The notes: generated from the sequence alone by a model not told the origin. DNA of 64,000 nucleotides from Alligator mississippiensis (GCF_030867095.1 NC_081828.1:52429434-52493433); one strand, 5' to 3'; numbered from the stretch's first letter, positions 47,018 through 58,493 are shown. Numbers and translations: made by a program.

Positions 47018-47883
47018 GTAGGTATATGATGGAGGGCATCCAAAGTGGTGGGAGATGTGAAGGTGGGATAATTGTAGTCATCTCCATAGAGCTTGGCCAT
47101 TGCATCTTAGCTCTACCCTGAAGAACCTAAAGTTGCTATTCTAGTCCCCGGTCCCAGCAAGAAGAGCACATCATTCCTGAACTCTTGACAGCTCTGTCAT
47201 TGTTCTGGTGGCCTTGCAATGTAAAACAAACACCCTCTCTGACTTAGATTATCACACTTAATTATTTGTTGAAAGGTTTCCTATGAAGAAAGCAAAAGAA
47301 ACTGGTTCTGGATGTCTTTCCCATTTTCTGCCACTTTATGATAGAAAGAAAAAGGAAATATCGCGGAAGTTGTTGAAGGATTTTTTGTCTGTTTTCTTTC
47401 ATCTTAGGCCCTTTCTCCATAAAATTTTGTACCAATTCAAATTAAATCAACAAAATTTCCTTGTGTAAAAACTTGAATTCAGTGCCTTTTGTTGATTAAA
47501 CTTCTGACATATCAGGAAAGTCAAATCCGATTTTATTGGCTAGTTGAGATATGAATTTCAATGGCTTCCAGTTCAAAATTGAATCTTTAATGAAGAAAGT
47601 CTTTCCTCCAAGTAAATGCTGTATTTTTACCTAAAATCTTGAGTTTTATGTTCAAAGTGCTTCAATACAAAATATTTCTCCCAGTTAATGAGATTTCACT
47701 TTCTGATATAAAAATACTGTCAGTTATCTGAAATATCTTCCAAGTTAAATAGCATAGACTTGAATTTTTAATAGTAAAATCATGAGCAGGAAAAAAAAGG
47801 CCTTTCAAACTATTTTTTACAAGAAATGATATGGGCCCATTTTTTCTCTTTGCAGGCCACTGTTAAGTTATTATAGACTCTAG

Positions 47884-48236
47884 GGCTGCTTGCAGACATT
47901 TTAAAAAAACAACACCCACCCCACCAAAAAAAACAAAGCAAAACAAGCTTTACCAGAAGACGCAGCACATTACTTTGACCCAGCTCTGCAGCGTCTGTAT
48001 AGATTGAGTGCTTTAGCATGGCTTTTTGATGCCTTTATCTAAAGCTGAATCAATCAGCTAGTAGATAAAAGCAGCAAAAGCAACCCCACTAAAGTACCCA
48101 ATCTATATAATCATTGGGTGAGCTGTGTTAAACTAATGCCTCTTTTGGGCATGTGCTGGGCTCAGTGTGGGAGTATGCCAAGTTTAAAATAAAGTGCCGG
48201 GGGGGGGGGGGGGGGGGTTAATGTCTGCAAGCAGCG
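47884..48236. mobile_element. Palindromic MITE, Harbinger-like, copy 2
   Basis: Same family and orientation as the copy at 6231. The ends ggctgcttgcagac and gtctgcaagcagcg pair almost perfectly and are flanked by TAG on both sides (47881-47883, 48237-48239). The central palindrome lies at 48001-48104 (agattgagtgctttagc against ctaaagtacccaatct). The sequence gtgagc..gt.aaactaa..cctctt...catgtgctgggct to its right is shared with copy 1. A run of 19 G lies at 48199-48217, inside the right end. It is in an intron of KIAA1614. Confidence 0.8.
48199..48217 (+). repeat. Poly-G tract
   Basis: Nineteen consecutive G, located in the right arm of the MITE at 47884-48236. The other copy of the family has no G run there. 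Confidence 0.9.
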
Positions 48237-48858
48237 TAGGTGAACAAGCTCCTTTTTACTTGTTCTACTTGACTTAATGTCTCTAGGGAGGAACTAAACT
48301 GCCTTATTAAAAATGGTTGTGTACGTACACGGTGATTCTGGAATGCCTTCTGTCTATGGGAATGACTGCTGTGCTGTCTTTGGGAATCACTGAATAGCCT
48401 CCCTTCTTTGTAAAATCATGACTAGCAAGAAAATGTGACATTCTCTGGTGTTGCATCATGAGAGCTGAAGCTGCCTAATTCTGTGAAGTGAGACGAATTC
48501 AAGCAGGTCTGTTTTACAGCAAACCCTAGCTGAGGCCTTCTGTCATGGTTGAGGTTCTGAGCACTGGCTCTGGCATTTCTGTACAGCCATGTCTCAATGC
48601 CTGACCTGAGCATATCTCAAAGAGTAACATTCTACCAATTGGAATCCTTTAAAATACACTGCATTACAGTAAGCACATTAGTGTGGAAGGAAAGGATTTG
48701 AGGGGAAGAAGAGCCCTCCAAGGCTGAAGGGGTGGAGAGGGCTGGTTTGCTTAGGTGAATGGGGTCTATGATGAATAGGGGGGTGGGGTGTCTCTCATCC
48801 CTGCTTTGCTTACTGTGGAAGTGTGCAAGTCTTGACATATCTCTGTTCTTGAGTGCAG

Positions 48859-48922
48859 AGCTGCTGGTGAGTGATGTGGACTGGGACTCAGGTGTCTCCC
48901 TACAGGATTCAGAAGGATACAG
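48859..48922 (+). CDS. KIAA1614: KIAA1614 orthologue, 64-nt exon
   Basis: Short exon between an acceptor (gagtgcag) and a gtaaga donor. Two bases complete a Glu codon begun in the previous exon; the frame then reads LLVSDVDWDSGVSLQDSEGY, and AG is left for the next exon. The acidic DWDSGVSLQ block is characteristic of the family. The phases match on both sides without any stop codon, which is strong support despite the small size. Confidence 0.9.
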
Positions 48923-50607
48923 GTAAGAATACCATGGGAAGAAAGTAAAGATTCCCCCATTTTTTTAAAACTGAGAGACAGTCTCATAATGTGCTGCTGG
49001 GTGTCATTCTTGTTCCTGTTAGACACATGGCAACTTTCCAAAGGACCATTGCTATCAGTGGTAGTCTCAGCAGAAAGATGCAGAACCCCCCCGCTCACAC
49101 CCTGAGATAATAATCTCATCCCCTCTCATTCCAAATAATAATCACCAAATGTAGACTATCTCCTTCCAGTGTTCCCCAGGTGCTTCCCCAGGTACAGTAT
49201 GGTCAGGAGGCCAATGCCATTGCTTTTGAACATGGGGGAGTTTCTTTAACTGTATTTAACAATGGCAAAATGATATAGACTTAAGCAGGAGCTTAACAGA
49301 GGCAGTTTCAGAGAGCAATTATGTAATCCAAGACTGCTCAGGCTCAGTCATGTTTCAGTTAATTACATGCCCCTTGGGTTGCCACATTACAGGACTTGTT
49401 CTCCCGCGTAGAATCTGGAATTAGCCCCAGACACTGGTTCATTTTTATGAGGGTCAAGTCTAGCCATTTGCAAAGGCTTTGTGTGTGTGTCATGGGGGAA
49501 GGGAGCTCCCAGAAGTGCTTGATCCTTGGGCTGCTGTTAAAACGACTTGTGTGCAAATGGCTGTAGCTGAGGAAGGAATGGCATTTCTGAAATTGAGTCA
49601 GGATTACTGAATTCAGATCTGTAACTGTTTAAACATGTGCATATCTGGGATGGCAGCTCACACCTTGCCTTTGGGGAACAGTCATTATAGATAGGGTAGT
49701 GTCTGATGCTAGGATGCGTGTATTGAAAGAAAGAAGGGGGAAGGCAGGAGACATCCTTCCTTATCAGACTGGGCCTTATCTATTCCTACAAGGATAGTGC
49801 CTTCTGTCTTGTTTGGCTACCCTCACATTATTTATCCATTAAGTTCTGGGTCAGATAACTTGGAATACTAGAGGATTTTGTTCTGTGCCTCATCCATTCC
49901 CAATGGAGGAATCACCCCCTGATGATAGTGCTTGCTTGAAAATCATTCCAGCTACGTATCCAGCAACTCAGTGCTCTAGAGTTGCTATGATTGCTGTAAT
50001 GTCTCTTCTTTGTCCATCTCTTTGCACAGGGACATCAGTATGGTCTGATTTTACTGTGGAGAGGACTGTCAGGTCTCCAGGGCAGACCCTTCCTCTGCAT
50101 GTGGTAGAGCAGTATTTTGGAGAAAGGGGAGCTCATTGAGTCCCAGGACTCATGGCTCATGGATGGGGGAGGAGCAGGGCTGGTTGATAACAATTGTGAA
50201 GAACAACTGGCCACCCCTACTTCACCCACACAAAGCAGGGGTGTGCGAATGAACACAAGAGCTGCAGGGAGGGGTTGCAGAATGGTTCTTTTGTTCAGGT
50301 ATGTGTAATCTGCTTCACCGACATCTAGGCAAGGGATAGACATTACACACAAACCAGTTTCATAGTTGGTAGGGTTGGAAGGGACCTGAGCAGATCATCA
50401 AGTCCGACCCCCTGCATTGGGCAGGAAAGAGTGCTGGGGTCAAGTGACGCCGGCTAGGTGATTATCTAGCCTTCTTTTGAAGACCCCCAGGGTGGGAGCG
50501 AGCACCACTTCCCTTGGAAGATGGTTCCAGATTCTAGCCACCCTGACTGTGAAGTAGTGCTTCTAGCCTGAATCTACTCTCAGTCAACTTATGACCCTTA
50601 TTCCTAG

Positions 50608-51270
50608 TTACTCCTGGTATTGCTCGGGGAAACAGGGTCTCTCCCGTTCCCTGCTGGTCCCCCGTGGTAAGCCACCAGATCCCCTCTCAGCCTTCTCTTG
50701 TGGAGGCTGAACAGGTTCAGCCTCCTGAAGTCCAGTGCCCAGAACTGGACTCAGTACTCCAACTGCGGCCTGACCAATGTCACATAGAGGAGGAGGGATC
50801 ACCTCCTCGAACCTGCTCGTGATGCATCTGTGGATGCATGACAAGGTGCGGTTAGTCTTCCTGACCGCGTCCCCACATTGGTAACCCATGTTCATTTTGG
50901 CATCAGTAATGACTCCAAGATCCTTTTCTGCCTCTGTCCTGACAAGAAGGGAGTTCCCCAGCCTGTAGGTATGCTGCTGGTTCTTCCTCCCCAGGTGCAA
51001 CACCTTGCACTTGTCAGTATTGAAACCTATCCTGTTCTCATCTTCCCACCCCTGTAGACTGTCCAGATCTAGTTGCAGCCTGTCCCTCTCCTCAAGCGTG
51101 CACACTTCTCCCCACATCTTAGTGTCATCCGTGAATTTGAACAAGGTGCTTTTCACCCCCTTGTCCAAGTTGCTGATGAAGATGTTGAACAGTGCAGGCC
51201 TGAGGACCGAGCCCTGGGGAACCCCACTGCCCACATCCCTCCAAATCGAAAATGACCCATCCACCACCAC
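50608..51270 (-). pseudogene. CR1 ORF2, C-terminal reverse transcriptase part
   Basis: The minus-strand frame starts VVDGSFSIWRDVGSGVPQG and contains LRPALFNIFISNLDKGVKS, then the catalytic FTDDTK box and QQHTYRLGNSLLV. It is separated from the frame upstream (51340-52581) by a shift and a stop around 51270-51340. The C terminus is also damaged: the pieces after IHRCITSRFEEVI do not follow the usual CR1 order in one frame. Confidence 0.85.
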
Positions 51271-51339
51271 TCTCTGGGTGCAGCCCTCCAGCCAATTTGC
51301 GATCCATCTGACTGCGTAGGTATCGATGCCACAGTCACC

Positions 51340-52581
51340 TCATTTTTTAATGAGAATGGGGTGAGAGACAGTGTCGAAGGCCTTCCTGAAGTCCAGAAAG
51401 ACTACGTCCACCGCAACACCTGCGTCCAAGGTTTTTGTGACCTGGTCGTAGAAGGCAACCAGGTTGGTCTGACAGGACCTGCCTCTAATGAACCCATGTT
51501 GGTTGCCCCTAAGCATGATCTCCCCTGCTGGTCCATCGCAGATGTGCTCCTGGATAATTTTCCCAAAGAGCTGCCCCAGGACGGAGGTAAAACTAACAAG
51601 CCTATAGCTGCTTGGGTCCTCGTTCCTCCCTTTTTTAAAAAATGGGGACCACATTGGCCGTTTTCCAGTTCTCTGGCACCCACCAGAGCACCATGAGTGC
51701 TCATAAAGCTGTGCTAGGGGTCCCGCAATGATCTCTGCCAATTCCTTCAGCACTGCGGGGTGGAGAGCATCTGGACCTGCTGATTTGAACATGTCCAGTC
51801 CCACCAGAAGTTCCCTGACTAGGTCCTCTCTGACCCTGGGCCTGGTTGTGCCTCTCCTGAGTCCGTCCGGAATCCCGGTGGGGAGAATGTCCTGGTCCCT
51901 GCTCAGAAAAATGGAGGCAAAGAATTTGTTAAAGAGGTCAGCTTTAACATCTGGTGGTACCACCAGATTGCCAAGCATGTCCTGCAGGGGCCCCACATTA
52001 CCCGGTGCCTTCTTATCACTCCCTGTATATTTTAAAAAGGACTTCTTGTTATCTTTCATCCAGGTTGCTAGTCCCAGTTCTGTCTCCACCTTAGCCTTCC
52101 TAACAGCCCCCCTAATGTCTTGAGCCATGGAGGTATAATTCTTGGTGATGGGCCCTCCCTTCCATTGGATGTACACCTCCTTTTTAGCTTTCAGATGTTC
52201 CTGAATGCCTTTGGTGAGCCATGGGGGCTCTTGAGCACTCTTGCCCGCTTTGACTTGCATTGGGACTGTCACCCTTTGGGCTTGGAGGATCGTCTCCTTA
52301 AGGAACAACCACTCATCTTGGACTCCCAACTCCCCTCCCCTCCAGGACCTCAGTGCCTCCCCAACTAATCTCCTTAACTCATTGAAATCTTCCCTCCTGA
52401 AGTCAAGGGCTGCTGCCTTGCTGCAGGCCTTTGACACCCTGCGCTGGATGGTGAATTCCAGCAGGCGATGATCGCTATCGCCCAGGTGGTCTAGAACCCG
52501 CTTTCCCCTCACCAGGTCGTCGCCTGTGGCCAGGACCAGGTCCAGGTCCAGCAAGGCATTTCCCCTGGTGGGACTGTGCAC
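51340..52581 (-). pseudogene. CR1 ORF2, end of endonuclease and start of reverse transcriptase
   Basis: Open for 413 codons on the minus strand. The first part reads LDLDLVLATGDDLV and HLGDSDHRLLEFTI, with the SDH motif of the APE-type endonuclease. The linker includes PWLTKGIQEHLKAKKE. The reverse transcriptase follows with GPDALHPAVLKELAE, NQHGFIRGRSCQTNLVAFYD and VVFLDFRKAFDTVSHPIL. The frame ends at LIKK, where the next segment should continue into the WL-rich part. Confidence 0.88.
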
Positions 52582-52716
52582 TTCCTGGGTTAGGTGGAGG
52601 TCCTGTATTTCGGCTAGGAACCTACGTGAGCAGTCAGACCTGGCTGATTGCCCCTCCTAGCAGATGTCTGGGTAGTTTAGATCACCCATGACAACCACAT
52701 CCCTTGACTTCTCAGG

Positions 52717-53121
52717 TCAGCTTGCGGAGGCAGTTAATTCCCAGTCCAGCTCTTTCCCCTGGTTGGGTGGTGTGTAGTAGACACCCACCGTTAAGTGCCT
52801 TTCCCCCCCGCCCCCTTGTATTCTAACCCAGAGCACTTCAGTCTTCCCCTCCTCTGATCCAGTGCTGTTTGTTGAGGACATGTGTTGCTCTTTGATGTAG
52901 AGTGCCACACCCTCACCTTTCCTCCCCGTTCTATCCTGCCTGTACAGTCTATAGCCCTTGATGTTTACTGCCCAATCATGGGTTGAATCCCACCACGTTT
53001 CAGTGAGCCCCGCTATGTCCGGGTTTGTGTTAGCTAGCAGGAAGGCAAGTTCCTCCTGTTTGTTCCCCATACTATGTGCATTAGTGTAGAGGCATTTAAG
53101 GCCTCCTATGGGTGTATGCAC
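52717..53121 (-). pseudogene. CR1 ORF2, N-terminal endonuclease part
   Basis: The minus-strand frame reads LKCLYTNAHSMGNKQEELAF, then DIAGLTETWWDS (the catalytic E of the endonuclease family lies in LTETWW) and YRLYRQDRTGRKGEGVALYI. A GGVYYTPPNQ-like part (VGVYYTPPNQGKELDW) follows. A stop near 52717 cuts it before the DLNYPDI region, traces of which are visible in the antisense sequence around 52655-52690. Confidence 0.88.
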
Positions 53122-53243
53122 CGCCCCTCTGATCTCAGGACTATCCAGACCCCTGTCACTTACCTGGGTACTTCTTGTGCTCGTTGCCTGTCTTGGCTGG
53201 GAAGCGTCGTCGTGTCCCCCTGTGGCCCCATCCCCCGGCGAAG

Positions 53244-53795
53244 CTAGTTTAAAGCATGCTGTACGAAATCAGCCAACCTGAAAGAAAAGACACGCTTGCC
53301 TTTAGGGGAGATGTGAAGCCCATCCCACCTGAGCATACCCCCTGTGTGAAAATGCGGGTCGTTGTCAAGGAACCCAAGGCCTGCCTGGTGGCACCAACTC
53401 CGAAGCTGCTGGTTGACCACTCTGATGCAGGCCTTGTGGCACTGTCCGCGTCTACTTACTGGGAGAATAGAGGAGACTACCACCTGTGCCCCTGTCTCCC
53501 TGAACTTGGCTCCCAGGGCCTTGTAGTCCTTCGCGATGCTGTCTGGACTGCTCTCTGCTGTGTCATTTGTTCCCACATGGATTAGGACCATGGGGTACTG
53601 GTTCGAGGGTTGAGTGAGGTCCGGGATCATGCCTGTAACATCCTGAATCTGAGCCCCAGGCAGGCAGCAGACCTCACACACCGTGGGGTCAGGTTGGCAG
53701 ATGGGACCCTCTGTTCCCCTCAGGATGGAGTCTCCAATGACGAGGACTCGGCGTTTCTTCCTCGTGGTGTTCTGTCCATGTTCAGACTGTGCCAT
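53244..53795 (-). pseudogene. CR1 ORF1, esterase (SGNH hydrolase) domain
   Basis: Open for 183 codons on the minus strand. It carries the ordered blocks of an SGNH-type esterase: VIGDSILRG with the nucleophile Ser at about residue 23, VLIHVGTND with Asn at about 77, and DGLHISPKGKRVF with the Asp/His pair at about 158 and 161. CR1 ORF1 proteins are known to carry such an esterase domain. The usual N-terminal zinc-finger/PHD part is missing, so this is the C-terminal half of a truncated ORF1. All catalytic residues are still present. Confidence 0.85.
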
Positions 53796-53817
53796 GCATA
53801 GAGTGGCACTTTCCCCC

Positions 53818-53995
53818 CCCAGAGGGGTTTTAAGTGTTCAGAAACTGGCTTAAACCTGTAACAGAACATAAGTTCAGTGCACATAAACCAGTTTCAAAAT
53901 GGCTGAAACTGGTTTAACATAAACCTGGTTGAATGTAGTATCAGACTTAACTGATTTGGGTCAAACTGGTTTATGCAATGTCTGTCCCAGACCCC
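53818..53995. mobile_element. MITE fragment with aaactggttt repeats
   Basis: Repeated inverted words (gaaactgg, aaaccagtttc, gaaactggttt) and a right end tatgcaatgtctgtcccaga that matches the end of the element at 54795-54899. Its left edge meets the 5' end of the CR1 copy at about 53818. Confidence 0.55.
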
Positions 53996-54794
53996 TTCTT
54001 GGTTAAGTTAAACCAGAGTCCTGCAGCATCCCAGATGCTTGCAGCTCTGGGCTGTGCTCTCTGCTCCAGAGAACAGGGCTGGCCCTGCCCCTCTTCCCAA
54101 GCCAGAGCTGTGATGGAGACTGCAGGCACAGCAGGGTCTGCCAGGCTTCCCCCTGTCTCTCCCCATCTCACTGCCCAAGCAGGGATCCCTTCTCTCCTAT
54201 CTCCCACAGCACGGACCCCAGCCCCATGAACCCTAGGCATGTGGTATGCTAGCTAATGCTGAGAACTGTCTGTGTGTGTGCGTCTCCAATTTCACTGGGT
54301 CAGGAAGACAGCACAGTGTCCAATTAGGGCTTTTGGAGCTAATCGACAGGTCAGCTGGTAATGTTCCTTCATTCCTTCCTTGGAAAAAGCTGTTTAAGAA
54401 TAGCTTGAACTAATGAGAGAGGCTTTTGTTTTGTTGATGGACTGATAAACTCTGCTGGCTTGCTTTCCTGTCAGTTTGCTGCAGACAGTATAAAGAAGCA
54501 TGGAGAGGAAGATTGAAAAGCTCTGTATCATCAACAGAAGCAAGCACTACACCCCATCCCCTTTGCTTCCTAGTGCTAGTCTGGGGCTTGGGTCTTGCAA
54601 CCCTCTTGCCCCTTGAGCAGCAAGCGGGGAAAAAGCCAGTCAGATTTCCCTTATCAGAGCATCCTGTTGGGGCCTGGCCATGTTCCCCCTCATCTCAGCA
54701 TTGTTGAAGGGAAGGGAGGGCTGCTCTAGCACCCCCACCCCGGCTTTTAGCCTGAGCCACTGCAGGCATGTGCCTGCATTTCTTCAGCCCAGAG

Positions 54795-54899
54795 TGGATG
54801 TCTACAGTTACAAACCAGTTCAGCCTAGCTAGGTTAGACTAACCTGCAAAGATTGAATCAGTTCAGGCTCAGGCTTTTTGAATGTCTGTTCCTAGCCCT
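54795..54899. mobile_element. Small MITE related to 53818-53995
   Basis: The left end ggatgtctacagttacaaac and ccagttcagcc pairs loosely with the right end ttgaatgtctgttcctagcc. In the middle gcctagctaggttagactaacc forms a short hairpin. It shares the aatgtctgt-cc end with the neighbour element. Confidence 0.55.
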
Positions 54900-55974
54900 A
54901 CAGGTGTTGTCAGGGCTACCGGGTCATACCCCTGCTGCTCCCAGGAATTTAGGGGCCTGATCCTGTGAGAAAATGGCCCTGGGTACTGTGCCCCAACTTG
55001 GGGCACATGTCTACAAATGGGGGGAACCTCCTGCTTGCAGACATGCCCCTATATCCAAGTGCAGAGGGATGCTCTCAGCACATATATGCAAGCGCAGAAG
55101 GGGGGCTCCCATAGGGGTTCTTCTCTCTATGCTTGCAGACTGTGCCCTGACCCAGGGCGCAGCAGTGAGAAATGCACACCCAGTTTTTTGCTGCCTCCCA
55201 CCAGATCAGGGGGCAGTCTGTAAGCACAGAAAGAGGAACCCCTGTGATACTGATTCCCTACTATCATATCCCTGTGATACTACGTGAACTCCCCTATGGG
55301 AGTTCCCCATACTTGCAGGCAGGCACAGGGGATTCCTGTGGTGCACATATGCTGCTGCAGCTCAGTTTGGGGAATGGCACCTGGGGCTGTTGTCTCACAG
55401 GACTGGGCCCCTGAAGTCCTGCGAGCTCCTGCCTGGGTCAGTTGGAGAATGCGGGCAGTTATGGGCTGCCTACACTTCCCTACCATAAGTGAACAGACAT
55501 CTTCCACAAAAAGGTGGCACAGATTATGACTAGGGTTCTCATCATCACAGAAGTTAGATAGTTGGCACAACAAAGGGCTAAGATATCTGTTTCCTTGAGT
55601 TCTGTGCTGCCATCATTTTTTTTTTTTTTCTGATGGCACAAAGGCAGTATTTGTTTGCAGCCTTACAGATGGGGTTTTCATCAATGTCCTGCATCCTGTG
55701 ACACTGGTACCAGGAGGCTTGGGAAGAGTCATAGAGTCATAGATGGTATACAGAATTCAGCTGTTCTTTGTAGAGTTGCAGTAAGTCTAGCAACAAATAA
55801 TGGGCTCTCAGCCAGGATCTTGGGCTTAAGGAAGCAGCCAGCTTTCCCTAGAATGTAGTCCCTCTTAGGTATTGTGGGATGAATATTTGGCAGGGCCTTA
55901 GATTGGGGCATCTCATTGATGCCATCATAGGATCTGAGTGCCTCTCATCTGCAGATCTCACACTGTTTGGCAAA

Positions 55975-56105
55975 GATGGGGAAATGGAAACAGATAGGGA
56001 AATGATTTACTCAAGGCCCCACAGCAGGTCAGTGGGGAACAGAACCCAGATCTTTATTTACTTACCCAGCTGCCTCTCTGCTGTCCATTTGGACACATGC
56101 CTATG
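55975..56105. repeat. MIR-like ancient repeat
   Basis: Contains caaagatggggaaatggaaa, gatttactcaaggccccaca and gcaggtcagtggggaacaga in the order typical of MIR-like SINEs. Confidence 0.6.
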
Positions 56106-57004
56106 ACTGAGCTGAGTAGCTTTTAAGCATTATTACTTGGAGGGCACATTGGAAAGATCCCAAGTGCTAGTGCTCAGAATTATATGTCATGGGATTAAAT
56201 ATGCACAAAAATGAGCGTGTGTTGGGGTTCTTGGGGGCCATTTTGAGCCTGGCCTGCTGCACTAAATCTGAGAAGAGGACAGGCAACATGTTCAAAGGGC
56301 TGGGAAAGACGTGACTGATTGCTGGAGAACAGGTGATGAGGGAGAAAAGGAGTGAAAACCTCCAGGTGCTAAAAGAGGGTGTGTGGATAGGAATTAAATT
56401 GCACTAACAATGCAGTAGGCTAAAAACATTTTAGTTAGAGATGCAGAGATGCTTCCAGCTGCACTGAGCTTGTTATGCCTCCTTTGTGTACAGCTGGTGA
56501 GGGTCACATGATGTGGTTGAGCTGTTGTGGACAAAGTACAGGATCCTAGTGCACACATTCAGGTGTGGTCAGGTGCAGCATGATGCTCATACAGATAGTG
56601 TGGTCAGAAAGGTGGCAGCTGGAAGTCTCTGTCTGCTGTATAGTCTATCTCCTCTCCTGGGAGATGGACCATGAGAGCTGGACCATGAGAGTTGTTAACA
56701 GATTTTGTGGAGCAGATGAGTGAGCCTGTGGAGTACCTGGGCAAGGGCAGTGCCAGAGACAGCAGATCAGAGTTGCTATCTTCCAGGAAAGAGTGTCACA
56801 TGCTGGTGAGTGACTGCTGCTTAGGTAAATAGACCACACTTGATGATGTCCTGAATCCTCATCCAGACTGAAATGTTTAATATAAGACAACAGATGCTGC
56901 TTCATAACATCCTCCAGTTCAACAAAGATGTGACTATTACAAGTGGGCTGTAATGCTGTTCTCTATATGAGCAGATCTCAAGGCACTTTACACACTGGGT
57001 CAAT

Positions 57005-57095
57005 ATTTTAATCTCCATTTTGCAGAAGGGAAATGGAGCCATGGCAGTGAAGTGACTTGCCCAAAGTCATCCAGCAGGTCACATTTCCTGACTTA
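57005..57095. repeat. MIR-like ancient repeat
   Basis: ttttaatctccattttgcag, gcagtgaagtgacttgccca and aagtcatccagcaggtcaca are in the order of the MIR-like core. Confidence 0.65.
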
Positions 57096-57689
57096 CAATG
57101 GAACTCTCTTTCTTCTGGTTCACATTGCCTCCTTAATAGTCTTTGCCTGTACAATAAAGCACCAGGGCAAAGATCTGAGAAGCAAAGTAATTTTCCAGAG
57201 ATGCACATCCTGGCAAGTCTTATTACTGTTAATAAATGGGAGCTGTAAATAGAAATCAGGATACAAGACCTAGGCATTATTGCCATGGCTTTAGGAAGCA
57301 CTGGGCGCTGAAGTCTGAATTAAATTTAAAACAGAAGTCTTAACTCCAGTCACAGAACAGCCTGTGGCATTTTATAAGGTTGAATGATAGCTCTGGTGTC
57401 CTGCCCAAATTCCAGTGTGGGGTAATTACATTTAGCTTCCTAAAATTTGACCTGTGGCTTCCTTTTCATTTTTTGGATGTCCCCATCACTGTATTTGGCA
57501 GTAGTTGTGAACATTATGACTTGTGGCTACTGCAAAATAAGGTCACATGAAACAAAAAAAAATGGCCTGAGAGCTTTGCTGGGAGATCAAAGAAGGATGT
57601 TGCAGAGTCAGCGTGGGAATCTGCAGACCCTCATCCAAGTAGTTCTGTCCTAGACTTCCTGTGTGGCCTGCCTGGGACGAGCTACAATT

Positions 57690-57770
57690 TTCTATATACC
57701 ATAGTTCTCCATCTGTAAAATGGGTGTAATACTCCCCTTCCTCAAATAAAGTTGTGAGGCTCAAACCCTT
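57690..57770. repeat. MIR/L2-like tail
   Basis: The words agttctccatctgtaaaatg and ggtgtaatactccccttcct, then gttgtgaggctcaa, are the common L2/MIR-type 3' sequence. Confidence 0.6.
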
Positions 57771-58040
57771 CACTGTTTATGAGGAACACAGATATTCATC
57801 ATCACGATCATGAGGCCCATATAAATTAGGGGTGTCTTGAGAGGAAGGTTGCTGCCTTAGGTGTCTTATTGCCAGTGCTGTACTGTTAGTGCTTTTATTC
57901 ATGAGTGAGAAGAACGTCTGTATGTTTCACTCAGATCTTGTACCGCAGCATGCACAAATGATCACCAAAAGTCCACTGGATGGAGGGGGAAGTGAATTAC
58001 ATGGCTAAGAAGTTGCCTCTAGAATGTCCACACCTTAGCT

Positions 58041-58493
58041 CAGTGGTGCTCAACTGTGAAACCCCCTTATTAGTGCTGCAATTCAGATGCTACCACTGTG
58101 GCTAGGTCAAACTGCCCTGCATATACAGCTGTGGCACACATGTACACTCTTCTTGCATTAGGGTTACCTGGTGATCCTAAAGCAGGTAGGAGAGCCAGCT
58201 TGGGCTGCAGCCCTTTCTTGTCCACTCCCTGCACCCTCAACTCCTCCCAGAAATAGAGACACTTGGGACAGTTCTACCTGCCCCACATGCCTGTGTTTCT
58301 GGGGGAAGCCATGCTGGGTTGGACTGGGAAGGATTGCAGCACAAGCCAGCTCTCCTGCTTGCTTTAGGCTGATCAGGGAGCCATAATGCCAGAGGAGCAC
58401 ATGAATGTGCTGCAGCCCTTCCCCATCTGGCTGTGCATGAGACATGTGAGACAGTTTTACCTGATGGCAGCATCATCCAGTTGAGAATCACTG
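58041..58493. mobile_element. hAT-like element with cagtggt...ctcaac ends
   Basis: The left end cagtggtgctcaactg and right end ccagttgagaatcactg are inverted repeats of about 16 bp. The GC-richer interior has an internal inverted arrangement (ctcccagaaatagagacac near 58250 against tgtttctgggggaagcc near 58292; gctgcagccc and gattgcagcac). No clear 8-bp duplication was found and no transposase is present. Confidence 0.65.

Larger units (their letters stand above)
50360..53818 (-). mobile_element. Nearly complete CR1 LINE with ORF1 esterase and ORF2
   Basis: About 3.46 kb in antisense to KIAA1614, inside its intron. The 3' end is at the left (catagttggtagggttggaa, gggacctgagcagatcatca). To the right come the reverse transcriptase, the endonuclease and ORF1 in the correct order. 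ORF1 is present only as its esterase part, so the copy is 5'-truncated near 53818. ORF2 is broken into at least three frames, so the copy is dead, but the residues are well preserved. Confidence 0.93.

Noticed and set aside
47018-47121. Extension of the KIAA1614 frame to a stop at 47121
   Set aside because: A gtaggt donor at 47018 and the in-phase 64-nt exon at 48859 explain the gene better than an exon ending in the intron.
55727-55760. Possible CR1 tail (gtcatagagtcatagatgg)
   Set aside because: Only about 20 bp resemble the tail and no CR1 body follows on either side.
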